Assembly: GCA_964195155.1 (NCBI GenBank)
Contig: CAXMOP010000075.1
Coordinates: 1-31,609 of the forward strand
Source: JACZST01 sp964195155
GTDB lineage: Bacteria > Actinomycetota > Acidimicrobiia > Spongiisociales > UBA5794
Direction: 5' to 3'
Length of the DNA: 31,609 nucleotides
Shown here: in pieces, positions 1 through 9,819 of the stretch
How the letters are laid out: each line of letters begins with the position of its first letter
Numbering within the stretch: position 1 is the first letter of the stretch
Translations under genes and position numbers: made by a program
Notes under the pieces: generated by a model
What the model saw: the letters and a program-made list of their open reading frames with translations, nothing else
The model's database searches: none
Told to the model about the DNA's origin: nothing

Positions 1-1163
1 CCCATCGCCGTCAGGTCGCTGCGGATCTCGCCCTCGTAGATCGGATTCATCGGGACAACCAGCTGTGGTTCCTTGACAACCAGGACCTGAGGCGGCTCCA
101 CCTCGATTGCAGATCCGGGGAGGAACTTGCCCTGTTTGTGCGGGTTGATGTCAACAACGGTCACGCCCGGTGCGCCGGTCGCGACGGCAGCCAGGAAGGC
201 CACCGCCTTCGATCCACCACCCCACACCGCGACCTGATCACCCCGCCCGACGAGGTCATCGATCCGCGTACGCCACTCCTCCACTTGCTGCGCCGCATGT
301 GTGGCGAATCCAGCCACGTCCGCGGCGAGCTCGTCGACCGGCTCTTCGATCGGGTCCGGAGGACCCGTCTCCCCAGGTATGCCGTCGGCAAGGAGGTACT
401 GACCGTTGTACGCCAGCTCGAGGTGTTCAATGTGCAACCCGGCGCTGCGCAACATCCTTGCCAGGGAACCAACGGTGAAGTACGAGCAGTGTTCGTAATA
501 CACGTCCCAGAAGGCACCCTCCCGTAACACTCGACGCGTGTCGGGCACCTCCGTGAACAGGGCGCCGCCCGGGGTTGCCGCCGTCGAATCGAGGAGCCAG
601 CCGGTGAACTCGGCGACGTTCGGCACATGCTCGAGGAGGTGGCGTGTGAGCACCAGATCGGCGGTGAGATGAACGTCATCTGGCCCGTACCAGTCTTTCA
701 TGAAACTGAGCTTTGCTCCATCCACCTGCCGGTTGGGGAGGTAGCCGGGGTCGATGCCGATTCCTTCACCGATGCCGCGCTCGGCAAGGAGCGAAAGGAA
801 GTCACCCTTGCCACACCCGATTTCGAGGACCACCTTGTCCTCCAACCGGTGCCGTTCGATCAGGGTCGAGGCGAGGTTCGCCGCGAACCGCTGAAACTCT
901 GGTGAAAACGCCTGACTCTCTTCGGTCGGCTGCGAGTAGTCGACCTTGCTCTGATCAAAAGCCGTGTTCTGGATGAACCCGCAGGTCTTGCAAAACGCCA
1001 GTTCGATGCCCCCTGTTGGATACGCGGCAGCGTCGTCAGCCGTATCGAGCAGGACACAGGTCTGGCTGGGAATGGAGGCGACCTCGTAAAACGCCTCGAG
1101 ATCGTCGGCGCCGCAGGCTCGGCAAAACGCACGATTGGCGACCTTGCCCGACGCCGACGTCAT
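1..1163 (-). CDS. Zinc-ribbon class I SAM-dependent methyltransferase, 3' end outside window
   Basis: The reading frame runs from ATG at 1163 to the window edge (387 codons, no stop), so the C-terminus is missing. Four cysteines in two CxxC pairs (C14/C17 and C58/C61) form the zinc-binding N-terminal domain typical of sugar C-methyltransferases of the TylC3/NovU type. The SAM-binding glycine motif EIGCGKGDF lies at about residues 114-122, and a C-terminal domain begins near AVWGGGSKAV. Its ATG overlaps the stop of the upstream methyltransferase by 4 bases (ATGA), so the two are translationally coupled. By family and context it probably methylates a nucleotide-activated sugar in the cytoplasm. 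The exact acceptor cannot be read, and an O- or N-methyl acceptor is possible. Confidence 0.85.
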   Translation of the reverse strand, partial: MTSASGKVANRAFCRACGADDLEAFYEVASIPSQTCVLLDTADDAAAYPTGGIELAFCKTCGFIQNTAFDQSKVDYSQPTEESQAFSPEFQRFAANLASTLIERHRLEDKVVLEIGCGKGDFLSLLAERGIGEGIGIDPGYLPNRQVDGAKLSFMKDWYGPDDVHLTADLVLTRHLLEHVPNVAEFTGWLLDSTAATPGGALFTEVPDTRRVLREGAFWDVYYEHCSYFTVGSLARMLRSAGLHIEHLELAYNGQYLLADGIPGETGPPDPIEEPVDELAADVAGFATHAAQQVEEWRTRIDDLVGRGDQVAVWGGGSKAVAFLAAVATGAPGVTVVDINPHKQGKFLPGSAIEVEPPQVLVVKEPQLVVPMNPIYEGEIRSDLTAM

Positions 1164-2398
1164 ACCAGCGTCGGCCGTGGGATCGGGATGATGAAGCGCC
1201 CACCCTGTGCCGCGAAGTCACGCTGCTGATCCATGATCTCGTCCTTGAAATTCCACGGCAAGATGAGCAGGTAGTCGGGAGGGTCATCGTCGATCTTGCT
1301 CGGATCGTGGATCGGAAGCCGCACACCGGGCATGAGCATGCCTTGCTTGTGCGGGTTGCGATCGACGACATAGTCCAGCTGCTCAACGCCCAGCCCGGTG
1401 TAGTTCAGCATGATCGCGCCCTTCGCAGCCGCTCCGTAAGCGGCAACCGTCGACCCTTCATGGCGCAGCTCGCTGATGAGTTTGGCCAGCGCGAGACGCA
1501 CCGCATCGGCGCGTGCCGCGAAGTCTTGGTAAAAGTCGATGGTGTCCATATCGGCCGCCGCCTCCGCGTCGAGGTACTCGTCCACCGAAGCTTCACGGCT
1601 CGGGTCAGCAGAGGCGAAGAACCGAAGCGACCCACCGTGGATCGAATGATGCTCGACGCGGTTCAGGTACAAGCCGTGACGGCCAAACAGCTCTTGAAGC
1701 GACCGCACCGAAAAATAGCAATGGTGCTCGTGATAGATCGTGTCGAATTCGGTGTGCTCGATGAGGTCTTTGACGTATGGAACCTCCATGACGATCGACC
1801 CGCCCTCTGCCAACAGGGTTGCCATGGCGCCGACGAAGGCATTCTGATCCGGGACGTGGGCCAGCACGTTGTTTCCGATGATGACATCGGGCCGGACATC
1901 CTCGGATGCGAGCCGGACGGCGAGCGCGGGACCGAAGAACTCAGGGATCGTCGGCACTCCGCGCTGCTCCGCATCTGCCGCGGGGCCCGGCGCCGGATCG
2001 ATGCCGAGCACCTGGATCCCTGCCTCAACGAAGTACTGGAGCAGGTAGCCATCGTTGGAGGCAAGCTCCACGACGAGGTTCCCCGGCGACAGCTGGTAGC
2101 GCTCGATCAACGCTTCGACGTTCTGCCGACTGTGATCGAGCAGCGCGTCCGAATAGGAGGAGAAGTACGGATAGTCAGTACCGAAGAGCACATCGGGACG
2201 CACGGTCTCTTCGATCTGTACCAGCGTGCACTGGGGGCAGAAGACCATCGTGAGCGGCACGCGCGGCTCTGCTGAGGGATCTTCCGAGGGATCTACCAGC
2301 CGGTCCGAAAGCGGCATGGCGCCAAACGCAAGCACGCGCTCCAGGTGTTTGGCTCCGCATGATCGGCATCCGCCGATGACCTCATACATCTCGCTCAT
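1160..2398 (-). CDS. Zinc-ribbon sugar C-methyltransferase family protein
   Basis: A 412-residue protein with the three-domain layout of NDP-hexose C-methyltransferases. It has an N-terminal zinc site (C11, C14, C54, C57), a Rossmann SAM domain (VVELASNDGYLL, about 109-120), and a C-terminal domain with AAYGAAAKG and VVDRNPHKQG. The start was set at ATG 2398 (MSEMYEV), because a longer in-frame extension would run into the upstream epimerase gene. The start overlaps the epimerase stop (ATGA). It belongs to the operon after rfbF and the epimerase, so a CDP-sugar is the likely substrate, methylated at a ring carbon. It is related in architecture to the next gene downstream, probably by an old duplication. 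Confidence 0.88.
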   Translation of the reverse strand: MSEMYEVIGGCRSCGAKHLERVLAFGAMPLSDRLVDPSEDPSAEPRVPLTMVFCPQCTLVQIEETVRPDVLFGTDYPYFSSYSDALLDHSRQNVEALIERYQLSPGNLVVELASNDGYLLQYFVEAGIQVLGIDPAPGPAADAEQRGVPTIPEFFGPALAVRLASEDVRPDVIIGNNVLAHVPDQNAFVGAMATLLAEGGSIVMEVPYVKDLIEHTEFDTIYHEHHCYFSVRSLQELFGRHGLYLNRVEHHSIHGGSLRFFASADPSREASVDEYLDAEAAADMDTIDFYQDFAARADAVRLALAKLISELRHEGSTVAAYGAAAKGAIMLNYTGLGVEQLDYVVDRNPHKQGMLMPGVRLPIHDPSKIDDDPPDYLLILPWNFKDEIMDQQRDFAAQGGRFIIPIPRPTLV

Positions 2399-3420
2399 TG
2401 CGTGAAACGGAGGTCCTGGCCGAGGACGCCCTCGCTCTGGAGGCGCTGGACGTGGCTGATTCGCAGCAGGCTTCCGAGGAAGTCCTGCTCGCTCAACCCG
2501 TTGGCAACATACTGGGTGTAGAGCTGCTCGGCACCCGCCGCAACATCCCACGTCAGCGCAAAGTCCAAAGTGTCGGCGATCTTGGCGCAGTCGACGCGAT
2601 AGTCTCGGATATCGGGTCCGGCTGCGTCGGCGAGCACGATCTCCGACCCTGGGACGGTCTTCTCCACGATCTCGGCAACCTCTCGGATCTGGTAGTTCTC
2701 TCCGGTAGAACCGACGTTGAACGCCTCATCGTGCACGAGCTCCACTGGAGCTTCAAGGCAGGCGAGAAAGGCGCGGGCGATATCTTCGATATGGATGAGG
2801 GGGCGCCACGGTGTGCCGTCCGATTTCATCAAAACCTGTCCTTGTGTCACGGCGAACCCCACGAGGTTGTTGACGACGAGATCGGCGCGCAGCCTGCTGC
2901 TCGCTCCATATGCGGTGGCATTCCTCAGATATACCGGTGCGAACTCATCGGACGCCAACTGCGACAGATCATTCTCGGCGTGGATCTTGGACCATCCGTA
3001 CGGCGTGACGGGATTGAGCGGTGCGGATTCGTCAACCAGTTCCCCGGGGGAGGCTCCGTATACCGAGCACGACGAGGAGAACAGGAACCGGTGTACCCCC
3101 GCCTGGCGCGCCGCACGGCCCAGCTGCGCCGTCGCCAGGTGGTTGATCTCGTCGGTGATGCCCGGCGCAAGATCGCCGAGCGGGTCGTTTGAGAGACCGG
3201 CCAGATGGCAAACTGCGTCGAATCCGTCCAGGTCGCCGGGGCCGACGTCGCGGATGTCCATCCGCTTCGACTCAACAGCATCTCGGGTGATCTGCTCACC
3301 GAAGTCGCAAGTTTCGAAGAGGTACGAGTCCAGACCGACGACATCGTGCCCGGCCGCTTGCAGCACGGGGACGAGCACCACGCCGATGTACCCGTCGTGA
3401 CCGGTGACAAGAATTCGCAT
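2395..3420 (-). CDS. NAD-dependent epimerase/dehydratase (extended SDR) acting on a nucleotide sugar
   Basis: A 341-residue extended short-chain dehydrogenase. The nucleotide-binding motif GHDGYIG is at residues 7-13. The catalytic set is Ser in SSSCSVYG (about 115-122) and YGWSK with Y141 and K145. The full length fits UDP/CDP-sugar epimerases and dehydratases. The family uses a tightly bound NAD(P) for 4-epimerisation, 4,6-dehydration or reduction, and sequence alone does not say which. It starts 4 bases after the rfbF stop and overlaps the following methyltransferase by 4 bases, so it is in one operon. With a CDP-glucose synthase upstream and methyltransferases downstream, it most likely shapes a branched or deoxy sugar for a surface polysaccharide. 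Confidence 0.88.
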   Translation of the reverse strand: MRILVTGHDGYIGVVLVPVLQAAGHDVVGLDSYLFETCDFGEQITRDAVESKRMDIRDVGPGDLDGFDAVCHLAGLSNDPLGDLAPGITDEINHLATAQLGRAARQAGVHRFLFSSSCSVYGASPGELVDESAPLNPVTPYGWSKIHAENDLSQLASDEFAPVYLRNATAYGASSRLRADLVVNNLVGFAVTQGQVLMKSDGTPWRPLIHIEDIARAFLACLEAPVELVHDEAFNVGSTGENYQIREVAEIVEKTVPGSEIVLADAAGPDIRDYRVDCAKIADTLDFALTWDVAAGAEQLYTQYVANGLSEQDFLGSLLRISHVQRLQSEGVLGQDLRFTQ

Positions 3421-3424
3421 CGCG

Positions 3425-4195
3425 TCAGCCCCAGATCCGCCAGGGCGGATCTCCGGCTTCCCACAACTTGTTCAGGGTTCGCCGGTCGCGAAGCGTGTCC
3501 ATGCACTGCCAGAAACCGTCATGCTGGTAGGCCATCAACTCGCCGTCCTTGGCCAGACGTTCCATCGGCTCGCGTTCGAACAGGGTGTCATCGCCTTCGA
3601 TGTAATCGACGACCTCGGGCTCAAGCACCCAAAGCCCGCCATTGATCCAACCGCTGTCGAGCGGCTTTTCGGTGAACTCGACGATCCGGTCACCCTCCAG
3701 GATCAGCTGCCCGAACCGTGGTGGCGGGTGGACCGCAGTGACCGTTGCGATCCTGCCGTGGGAGCGATGGAATTGGACCAGTGCGTCCACATCCACATCG
3801 TTGACGCCATCGCCGTGGGTAAGCACGAAGGTCTCTCCATCGAGGTATGGAATCAGGCGCTTGACGCGCCCGCCGGTGTTGGTCCACCGGCCAGTCTCGA
3901 TCAGGTCCACGGTCCACGATTCCACCGCGGTGTCCTCGAAAACTTCAACCTCGCCGGCACCGACGTGCACACGCATGCTTCGGCTGGCAGCGTGATAGTC
4001 CGCGAAATACCGCTTGATCATCTCGCCCTTGTAGCCCAGAGCAACGGTGAATTCCATATGTCCGAAGTGGTCGTAGTGACGCATGATGTGCCAGAGAATC
4101 GGGCGGCCCCCGATCTCGACCATCGGCTTTGGACGGATCTCGGTCTCTTCGGCGAGCCTGGTTCCTTGGCCGCCCGCCAGAATTGCAACTTTCAT
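3425..4195 (-). CDS. rfbF: Glucose-1-phosphate cytidylyltransferase
   Basis: A 256-residue nucleotidyltransferase that makes CDP-glucose from CTP and glucose-1-phosphate, the first step to CDP-linked deoxy sugars. The N-terminal signature AGGQGTRL is followed by RPKPMVEIGGRPILWHIM, and LTHGDGVNDVD, FTEKPLDSGWINGG and the C-terminal FWQCMDTLRD are typical of RfbF rather than of glucose-1-phosphate uridylyl- or thymidylyltransferases. AAGGGG lies 6 bases before the ATG, and a good promoter lies further upstream (4228-4255). It is the first gene of the sugar operon. The CDP-glucose 4,6-dehydratase (rfbG) that usually follows is not seen here as a separate gene. It may lie beyond the window, or the neighbouring SDR may do that step. 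Confidence 0.92.
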   Translation of the reverse strand: MKVAILAGGQGTRLAEETEIRPKPMVEIGGRPILWHIMRHYDHFGHMEFTVALGYKGEMIKRYFADYHAASRSMRVHVGAGEVEVFEDTAVESWTVDLIETGRWTNTGGRVKRLIPYLDGETFVLTHGDGVNDVDVDALVQFHRSHGRIATVTAVHPPPRFGQLILEGDRIVEFTEKPLDSGWINGGLWVLEPEVVDYIEGDDTLFEREPMERLAKDGELMAYQHDGFWQCMDTLRDRRTLNKLWEAGDPPWRIWG

Positions 4196-4227
4196 CCCCT
4201 ACCCCTTGAGAGTCTTCCCGCCAGCGC

Positions 4228-4255
4228 ATTCTATCCGAAGCTGGCACCGGCTCAA
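4228..4255 (-). promoter_or_regulatory. Promoter of the rfbF sugar operon
   Basis: On the minus strand TTGAGC (4255-4250) and TAGAAT (4233-4228) are separated by 16 bases and lie 33 bases before the rfbF ATG. This resembles a vegetative sigma-factor promoter. It sits in the 74-base gap after the lipoprotein gene and is the only obvious promoter for the four-gene operon. Confidence 0.55.
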
Positions 4256-4269
4256 TACCATGCCGTCGC

Positions 4270-4773
4270 CTACTCGAGTATCACCACATCGTCGAAGAAC
4301 ACGTCGGCGTGGATCACCCAGGAGGCATTGGGACCCCGGACTTCGACCGCGAGGGCGTCGGAGCCGATCCCTGGGATGATCAGGTGCCACATCTTCCCAC
4401 TTTCGAATTTTCCTTCCGAACGAAATGCTCCTCCGGTGAGTCTTTCGAGGTGTTCGAATCGCGCGACGTCGGCATCCTCGAGTAGCTGCCAAAAGGCGCG
4501 TACCACGTCCGCTGTCTCAGCCGGCCAAGCGTCGCCGGCGTTCTCGACCATCGCCTGCATGTTGATCGGGCTGATCGTCGCCTGCGCCTGATCGGGCGCA
4601 TCGTCGTGGCGAAAAGCCAGATATCCCTCACCCTTCTCGACGTCCCAGCCTTGCGGAACGCTCAGGCAGAACGCATCGGTACACACGACCTCGCTCGATT
4701 CGATCAGCGGTGCAGCAGGACCATTTGCACACCCGGCGGCCATCAGTAGCGCGGCAAGAACGAGGTGGCGCAT
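4270..4773 (-). CDS. Small predicted lipoprotein of unknown function
   Basis: A 167-residue protein. The chosen ATG at 4773 gives a short hydrophobic signal peptide ending in the lipobox LMAAGC, so the mature protein should be lipid-anchored at Cys outside the membrane. A longer reading frame exists upstream but would put charged sequence before the signal peptide. TACGCT lies 7 bases before this ATG, suggesting a leaderless transcript. The mature part reads as one compact domain rich in beta-type segments, with a Cys pair near its start (VVCTDAFCLSVP). I do not recognise the family. It is followed in the same orientation by the sugar operon, which has its own promoter. Confidence 0.72.
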   Translation of the reverse strand: MRHLVLAALLMAAGCANGPAAPLIESSEVVCTDAFCLSVPQGWDVEKGEGYLAFRHDDAPDQAQATISPINMQAMVENAGDAWPAETADVVRAFWQLLEDADVARFEHLERLTGGAFRSEGKFESGKMWHLIIPGIGSDALAVEVRGPNASWVIHADVFFDDVVILE

Positions 4774-4780
4774 GGCGCGG

Positions 4781-4786
4781 AGCGTA
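4781..4786 (-). promoter_or_regulatory. Probable -10 box of the lipoprotein gene (leaderless)
   Basis: TACGCT on the minus strand ends 7 bases before the ATG at 4773. No Shine-Dalgarno sequence lies between, which fits transcription starting at or next to the start codon. Confidence 0.35.
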
Positions 4787-4868
4787 ATGCGAGCCGCCCA
4801 ATAGCCATCGCCGCAGCGCGGCCCGGACGCGTTCATCACTACCCTCGCCGCAAGCGGAGAAAGAGGAC

Positions 4869-5318
4869 ATGCGGGTCGCCATCGGAACCGACCATGCCGG
4901 CTTCGACCTCAAAGAAGAGCTCATCGCTCGACTGCAAAATGCGGGCCACGAAGTAGTCGACGTGGGGGCGTACAACGCCGAGCCGTCCGACTACCCGGAC
5001 TCGGCGGCCGCGGTGGCGAGGAAGGTTCTCTCCGGCGATGCCGAACGTGGCATCGCCGTGTGCGGATCAGGGGCGGGGGCGTCGATCGCAGCGGGAAAGA
5101 TCACCGGGATCAAGTCGGCCACCGTCCACGATGTCTACACCGCCCACCAGGCCGTAGAGCACGACGGTATGAATGTGATCGCCATCGGCGCTCGCGTGGT
5201 GGGGACCGAACTCGCCTGGGAGATCGCCGAGACCTTCCTGGAGGCAGAGTTTTCCGGCGAGGAGCGACACTTGCGGCGCCTCGCCAAGGTAGACGAGCTC
5301 GATCGCAAACGGGTCTAG
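4869..5318 (+). CDS. rpiB: Ribose-5-phosphate isomerase B (housekeeping copy)
   Basis: A 149-residue RpiB/LacAB-family isomerase that interconverts ribose-5-phosphate and ribulose-5-phosphate in the pentose phosphate pathway. Visible signatures are GTDHAGF (6-12), SDYPD (40-44), and CGSGAGASIAAGK with the catalytic Cys at residue 65, then GMNVIAIGARVVG. Length matches the family. The start is supported by purine-rich sequence (GGAGAAAGAGGAC) just before ATG. TACCCT at 4840-4845 may be its -10 box. The gene is divergent from the lipoprotein gene and just upstream of ppk. A second, N-terminally extended RpiB-like protein is in the microcompartment operon (19414-20001) and lacks this Cys. Confidence 0.92.
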   Translation: MRVAIGTDHAGFDLKEELIARLQNAGHEVVDVGAYNAEPSDYPDSAAAVARKVLSGDAERGIAVCGSGAGASIAAGKITGIKSATVHDVYTAHQAVEHDGMNVIAIGARVVGTELAWEIAETFLEAEFSGEERHLRRLAKVDELDRKRV

Positions 5319-5344
5319 GGAGGGCTTCGCACTCGAGAGCTCCG

Positions 5345-5350
5345 TATCAT
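5345..5350 (+). promoter_or_regulatory. Probable -10 box of ppk (leaderless)
   Basis: TATCAT ends 9 bases before the GTG at 5360 that opens the ppk frame. No Shine-Dalgarno sequence is visible in the 41-base gap after rpiB. Confidence 0.35.
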
Positions 5351-5359
5351 GTGTCGATA

Positions 5360-7439
<2,080 letters not shown>

Positions 7440-7450
<11 letters not shown>

Positions 7451-8327
7451 GCGCTTCAAGGCGTCGATCAAGGCCGGAGGCGGTGTGGTCCATCGCCAGA
7501 ACGGTGGCAAGGCCGAGTTCCTGATGGTTCATCGCCCTCGCTACGACGATTGGTCCCTCCCAAAAGGCAAACTCAATCGCCGCGAGGGCTACCTCGAAGC
7601 TGCGTTGCGAGAGGTTCGGGAGGAGACGGGTGTCCGCGCCGACCGACCCGTCGAGGTCGGATCGATCGGCTACCGGACCGACCAGGGGAACCGGAAGGTG
7701 GTGCGTTGGTGGCTCATGGGTGAGTCGGGGGACGGCAAGTTCAAGCCCAATCGCGAAGTCGACGCGGTGGAGTGGCTCACTCGGAGAAAGGCGCTCAAGC
7801 GCCTCGATTACGAGGCGGACCGCAACGTGCTCGAGCGGGCAGGGGGCCTCGTGGACGACCCGACGCGAGCGACGATCTATGTGATCAGGCACAGCAGTGC
7901 CGGCGACAAAACGAAGTGGCGCGGCAAGGATCGAAGGCGCCCGCTCGACAAGAAGGGACGGAAACAGTCGATCAGGCTGGCGGCCGATCTCGACGGGCAC
8001 CCGGTCACGACCATCCTCTCGTCACCGGCCCGACGCTGTGTCCAGACCGTCCGGCCGCTGAGCTTCGCGATCAGGCAACCAGTCCATACCGATGTGCGGC
8101 TCAACATCGACGCCGGGCCCAAGGAAATGCTGTCGCTGGTCAGGGCCCTGGAAGGCCAGGCCGCGGTCCTCGCCACCCACGGCGAGGTCGTCGCGTCGCT
8201 TCACGCGGCGCTGGAGTCAGGAGGGGTGCCGCTCGACGGCCCCGACGAGTGGAAAAAGGGCTCGACCTGGGTGCTTGAGGCGAGCCACGGCAAGGTGCTC
8301 TCCGGGCGGTACGTGGGACCGCCATGA
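7440..8327 (+). CDS. mutT1: Nudix hydrolase fused to a histidine phosphatase domain (MutT1 type)
   Basis: A 295-residue two-domain enzyme. The N-terminal Nudix domain has an intact Nudix box (residues 43-65, with REVREETGV at its end). The C-terminal domain is a histidine phosphatase with RHSSAG (His at about 151), SSPARRCVQT and a late THGEV. In mycobacteria the same fusion hydrolyses 8-oxo-dGTP and diadenosine polyphosphates. That function is carried over here from the family. GTG 7440 was chosen because it begins just before the Nudix fold and overlaps the ppk end by 11 bases. The frame remains open further upstream inside ppk, but that part is not family-like. Confidence 0.9.
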
Positions 8328-8341
8328 ACGAGGCTACGACG

Positions 8342-8376
8342 GTGTTGAACAATGACGAGTGCCCTGGGCCGCCGCT
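8342..8376 (+). repeat. 35-base dispersed motif, copy 1
   Basis: This stretch matches 28873-28907 at 29 of 35 positions in the same orientation. The longest identical run is TGAACAATGACGAGTGC. It begins 15 bases after the mutT1 stop. Its role is unknown. Confidence 0.5.
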
Positions 8377-8391
8377 CGCTTGACCCAAATC

Positions 8392-8445
8392 CGCGTACCC
8401 AGGGTTCACAGCGTCATATAGCCGCTCCAGAACCCTGGGTACGCG
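8392..8445. terminator. Perfect 16-base inverted repeat between convergent genes
   Basis: CGCGTACCCAGGGTTC at 8392-8407 is exactly reverse-complemented at 8430-8445, with a 22-base loop. It lies between the convergent ends of mutT1 (8327) and the hydrolase gene (stop at 8448-8450), as a two-way terminator would. No T-run follows on either strand, so it could instead be a factor-dependent stop, an mRNA 3' stabiliser or a protein site. Confidence 0.6.
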
Positions 8446-8447
8446 TC

Positions 8448-9092
8448 CTAGATCGCGGCCGACTCTCCGATCCAGGCGGCGGTGTCACCGACGATCGCGG
8501 CCAGTACCTCTTCGTTGCTCTTGCCGGCTCGCTTCGGGACCTTGAAAGAGTGATCGCCGTCTTCCACCACCACCACTGAAGCGTTCGAGAGGGATCCGGC
8601 AACCTTCTTGATCATCTCGGTTGGCCCAAGGCGATCCCTCGTCCCGGAAAAGAAGAGCTGTGGCACCGCGATTCGCTCCAGGTGATCGGTTGGGCGCGGC
8701 TCGGTCTTGCCGATCGCTACCAACGGGTAGCCGTAGTACACCAAGCCCGCCGCCGGCCATCCCTCATCGCCGGCGAGATGGGAACCGACCCGGCCGCCCA
8801 TCGACTTGCCGGCAAGCACCACGGACTTGCAGCGTGCTGCGAGCGCATCGGCGGCCGCTCGATGCACTTCGATCAGAACCGGCAGACGATCCGGCGACTT
8901 TCGGCCGTTTTCGGTGTAGCGATAGTTGAAGGTGAGCACCGATAGCCCAAGCGCAGCAAAACCGTTTGCCACCGTGATCATCCAGGGGTGCGCCTGACCG
9001 GCACCAGCACCGTGGGCCAGCAAGAGGCCGATCGGGCCTGGATCCCCGTACTCGACTCCCGTGACGGAGCCTCCGTCGCAGTGAATCTGCAT
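8448..9092 (-). CDS. Alpha/beta hydrolase of the KANL3/Tex30-dienelactone hydrolase-like group
   Basis: A 214-residue alpha/beta hydrolase. The oxyanion region is LLLAHGAGAG (24-33). The nucleophile elbow is GKSMGG with Ser97, the acid is probably Asp153 in SGTRDRLGP, and the general base is His181 in EDGDHSF. The triad is therefore complete. The substrate cannot be inferred. The start was set at ATG 9092, which leaves 19 bases to the divergent pgl start. A longer version from 9122 would overlap pgl. No convincing Shine-Dalgarno sequence is seen for either start. The 3' end lies 2 bases past the 16-base inverted repeat shared with mutT1. Confidence 0.8.
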   Translation of the reverse strand: MQIHCDGGSVTGVEYGDPGPIGLLLAHGAGAGQAHPWMITVANGFAALGLSVLTFNYRYTENGRKSPDRLPVLIEVHRAAADALAARCKSVVLAGKSMGGRVGSHLAGDEGWPAAGLVYYGYPLVAIGKTEPRPTDHLERIAVPQLFFSGTRDRLGPTEMIKKVAGSLSNASVVVVEDGDHSFKVPKRAGKSNEEVLAAIVGDTAAWIGESAAI

Positions 9093-9097
9093 GCCGC

Positions 9098-9103
9098 TAG
9101 TTT
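9098..9103 (+). promoter_or_regulatory. Probable -10 box of pgl (leaderless)
   Basis: TAGTTT is followed by exactly 8 bases and then the ATG of pgl. There is no Shine-Dalgarno sequence. The same spacing is seen before the two divergent genes at 20.0 kb. Confidence 0.45.
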
Positions 9104-9111
9104 GCTCGATT

Positions 9112-9780
9112 ATGCGAACCATTGTCTACGACACGACCGAGGATCTCGCTGCGGGGGCAGCCGACCGTCTTACTGAGCTGCTTGGCGACGGACCGGTGAC
9201 CTTCGGGCTCGCCGGTGGATCCTCGCCGGTCGAAACCTACCGGATCCTGCGTGAGCGCGATCTGCCATGGGAACAGGTGACCTGCTGGCTACCCGACGAG
9301 CGCTGGGTCCCGGCGGATGCGCCAGAATCCAACGCGATGATGGCCCGAACCGAGCTGACCAACCACATCGCCGCTTCCCTCCTGGCCCCCGATACCACCC
9401 TCGACGATCCGGCAGCATCCGCCGCCGCATATCAAGGCATCCTGGCTGCAGAGCTCGGGGATGCGCCCGGCGTGGTGGTGCTCGGAATCGGCGCCGACGG
9501 GCACACGGCATCGCTGTTCCCTGACACCGTCGCTATCGAGGCCTCAGACCCGGGCTACGTCGCCAACTGGGTCGGCACCTTCGGCACCTGGCGTCTCACG
9601 GCCACCGCACCCCTGTTACAGGCCGCCACAACACTCATCTTTCTCGCATCCGGGTTGGCTAAGGCACCGGTGTTGCGATCGATCCTCGTGGACGAACAGC
9701 CCTACCCGGCCGGCGTGGTCGCCGCGGGTGCCGCCGACGTGACCTGGCTGCTCGACGTCGCGGCAGCCACAGAGCTGTAA
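9112..9780 (+). CDS. pgl: 6-phosphogluconolactonase
   Basis: A 222-residue enzyme that hydrolyses 6-phosphogluconolactone to 6-phosphogluconate in the oxidative pentose phosphate pathway. Family signatures are FGLAGGSSPVETY, the DERWVP box, SNAMMARTEL, and VVLGIGADGHTASLFP with the catalytic His. ATG 9112 (MRTIVYD) was chosen because a -10-like box sits 8 bases upstream. The ATG at 9091 would add residues unlike the family. Length is a little short of the usual 230-260 residues but all motifs are present. It is divergent from the hydrolase gene. Confidence 0.92.
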   Translation: MRTIVYDTTEDLAAGAADRLTELLGDGPVTFGLAGGSSPVETYRILRERDLPWEQVTCWLPDERWVPADAPESNAMMARTELTNHIAASLLAPDTTLDDPAASAAAYQGILAAELGDAPGVVVLGIGADGHTASLFPDTVAIEASDPGYVANWVGTFGTWRLTATAPLLQAATTLIFLASGLAKAPVLRSILVDEQPYPAGVVAAGAADVTWLLDVAAATEL

Positions 9781-9819
9781 ACTCATCATCGGTGCAAGGG
9801 GTGATCTCGATGGTCCGAA

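Noticed and set aside
1016..2275. Long plus-strand open frame (419 codons) opposite the methyltransferase genes
   Set aside because: It is antisense to a protein with clear zinc and SAM motifs, shows no family features, and is a typical GC-rich shadow frame.
3404..4591. Plus-strand open frame of 395 codons over rfbF and the lipoprotein gene
   Set aside because: It spans two convincing minus-strand genes and their promoter. Its composition is that of a complementary-strand shadow.
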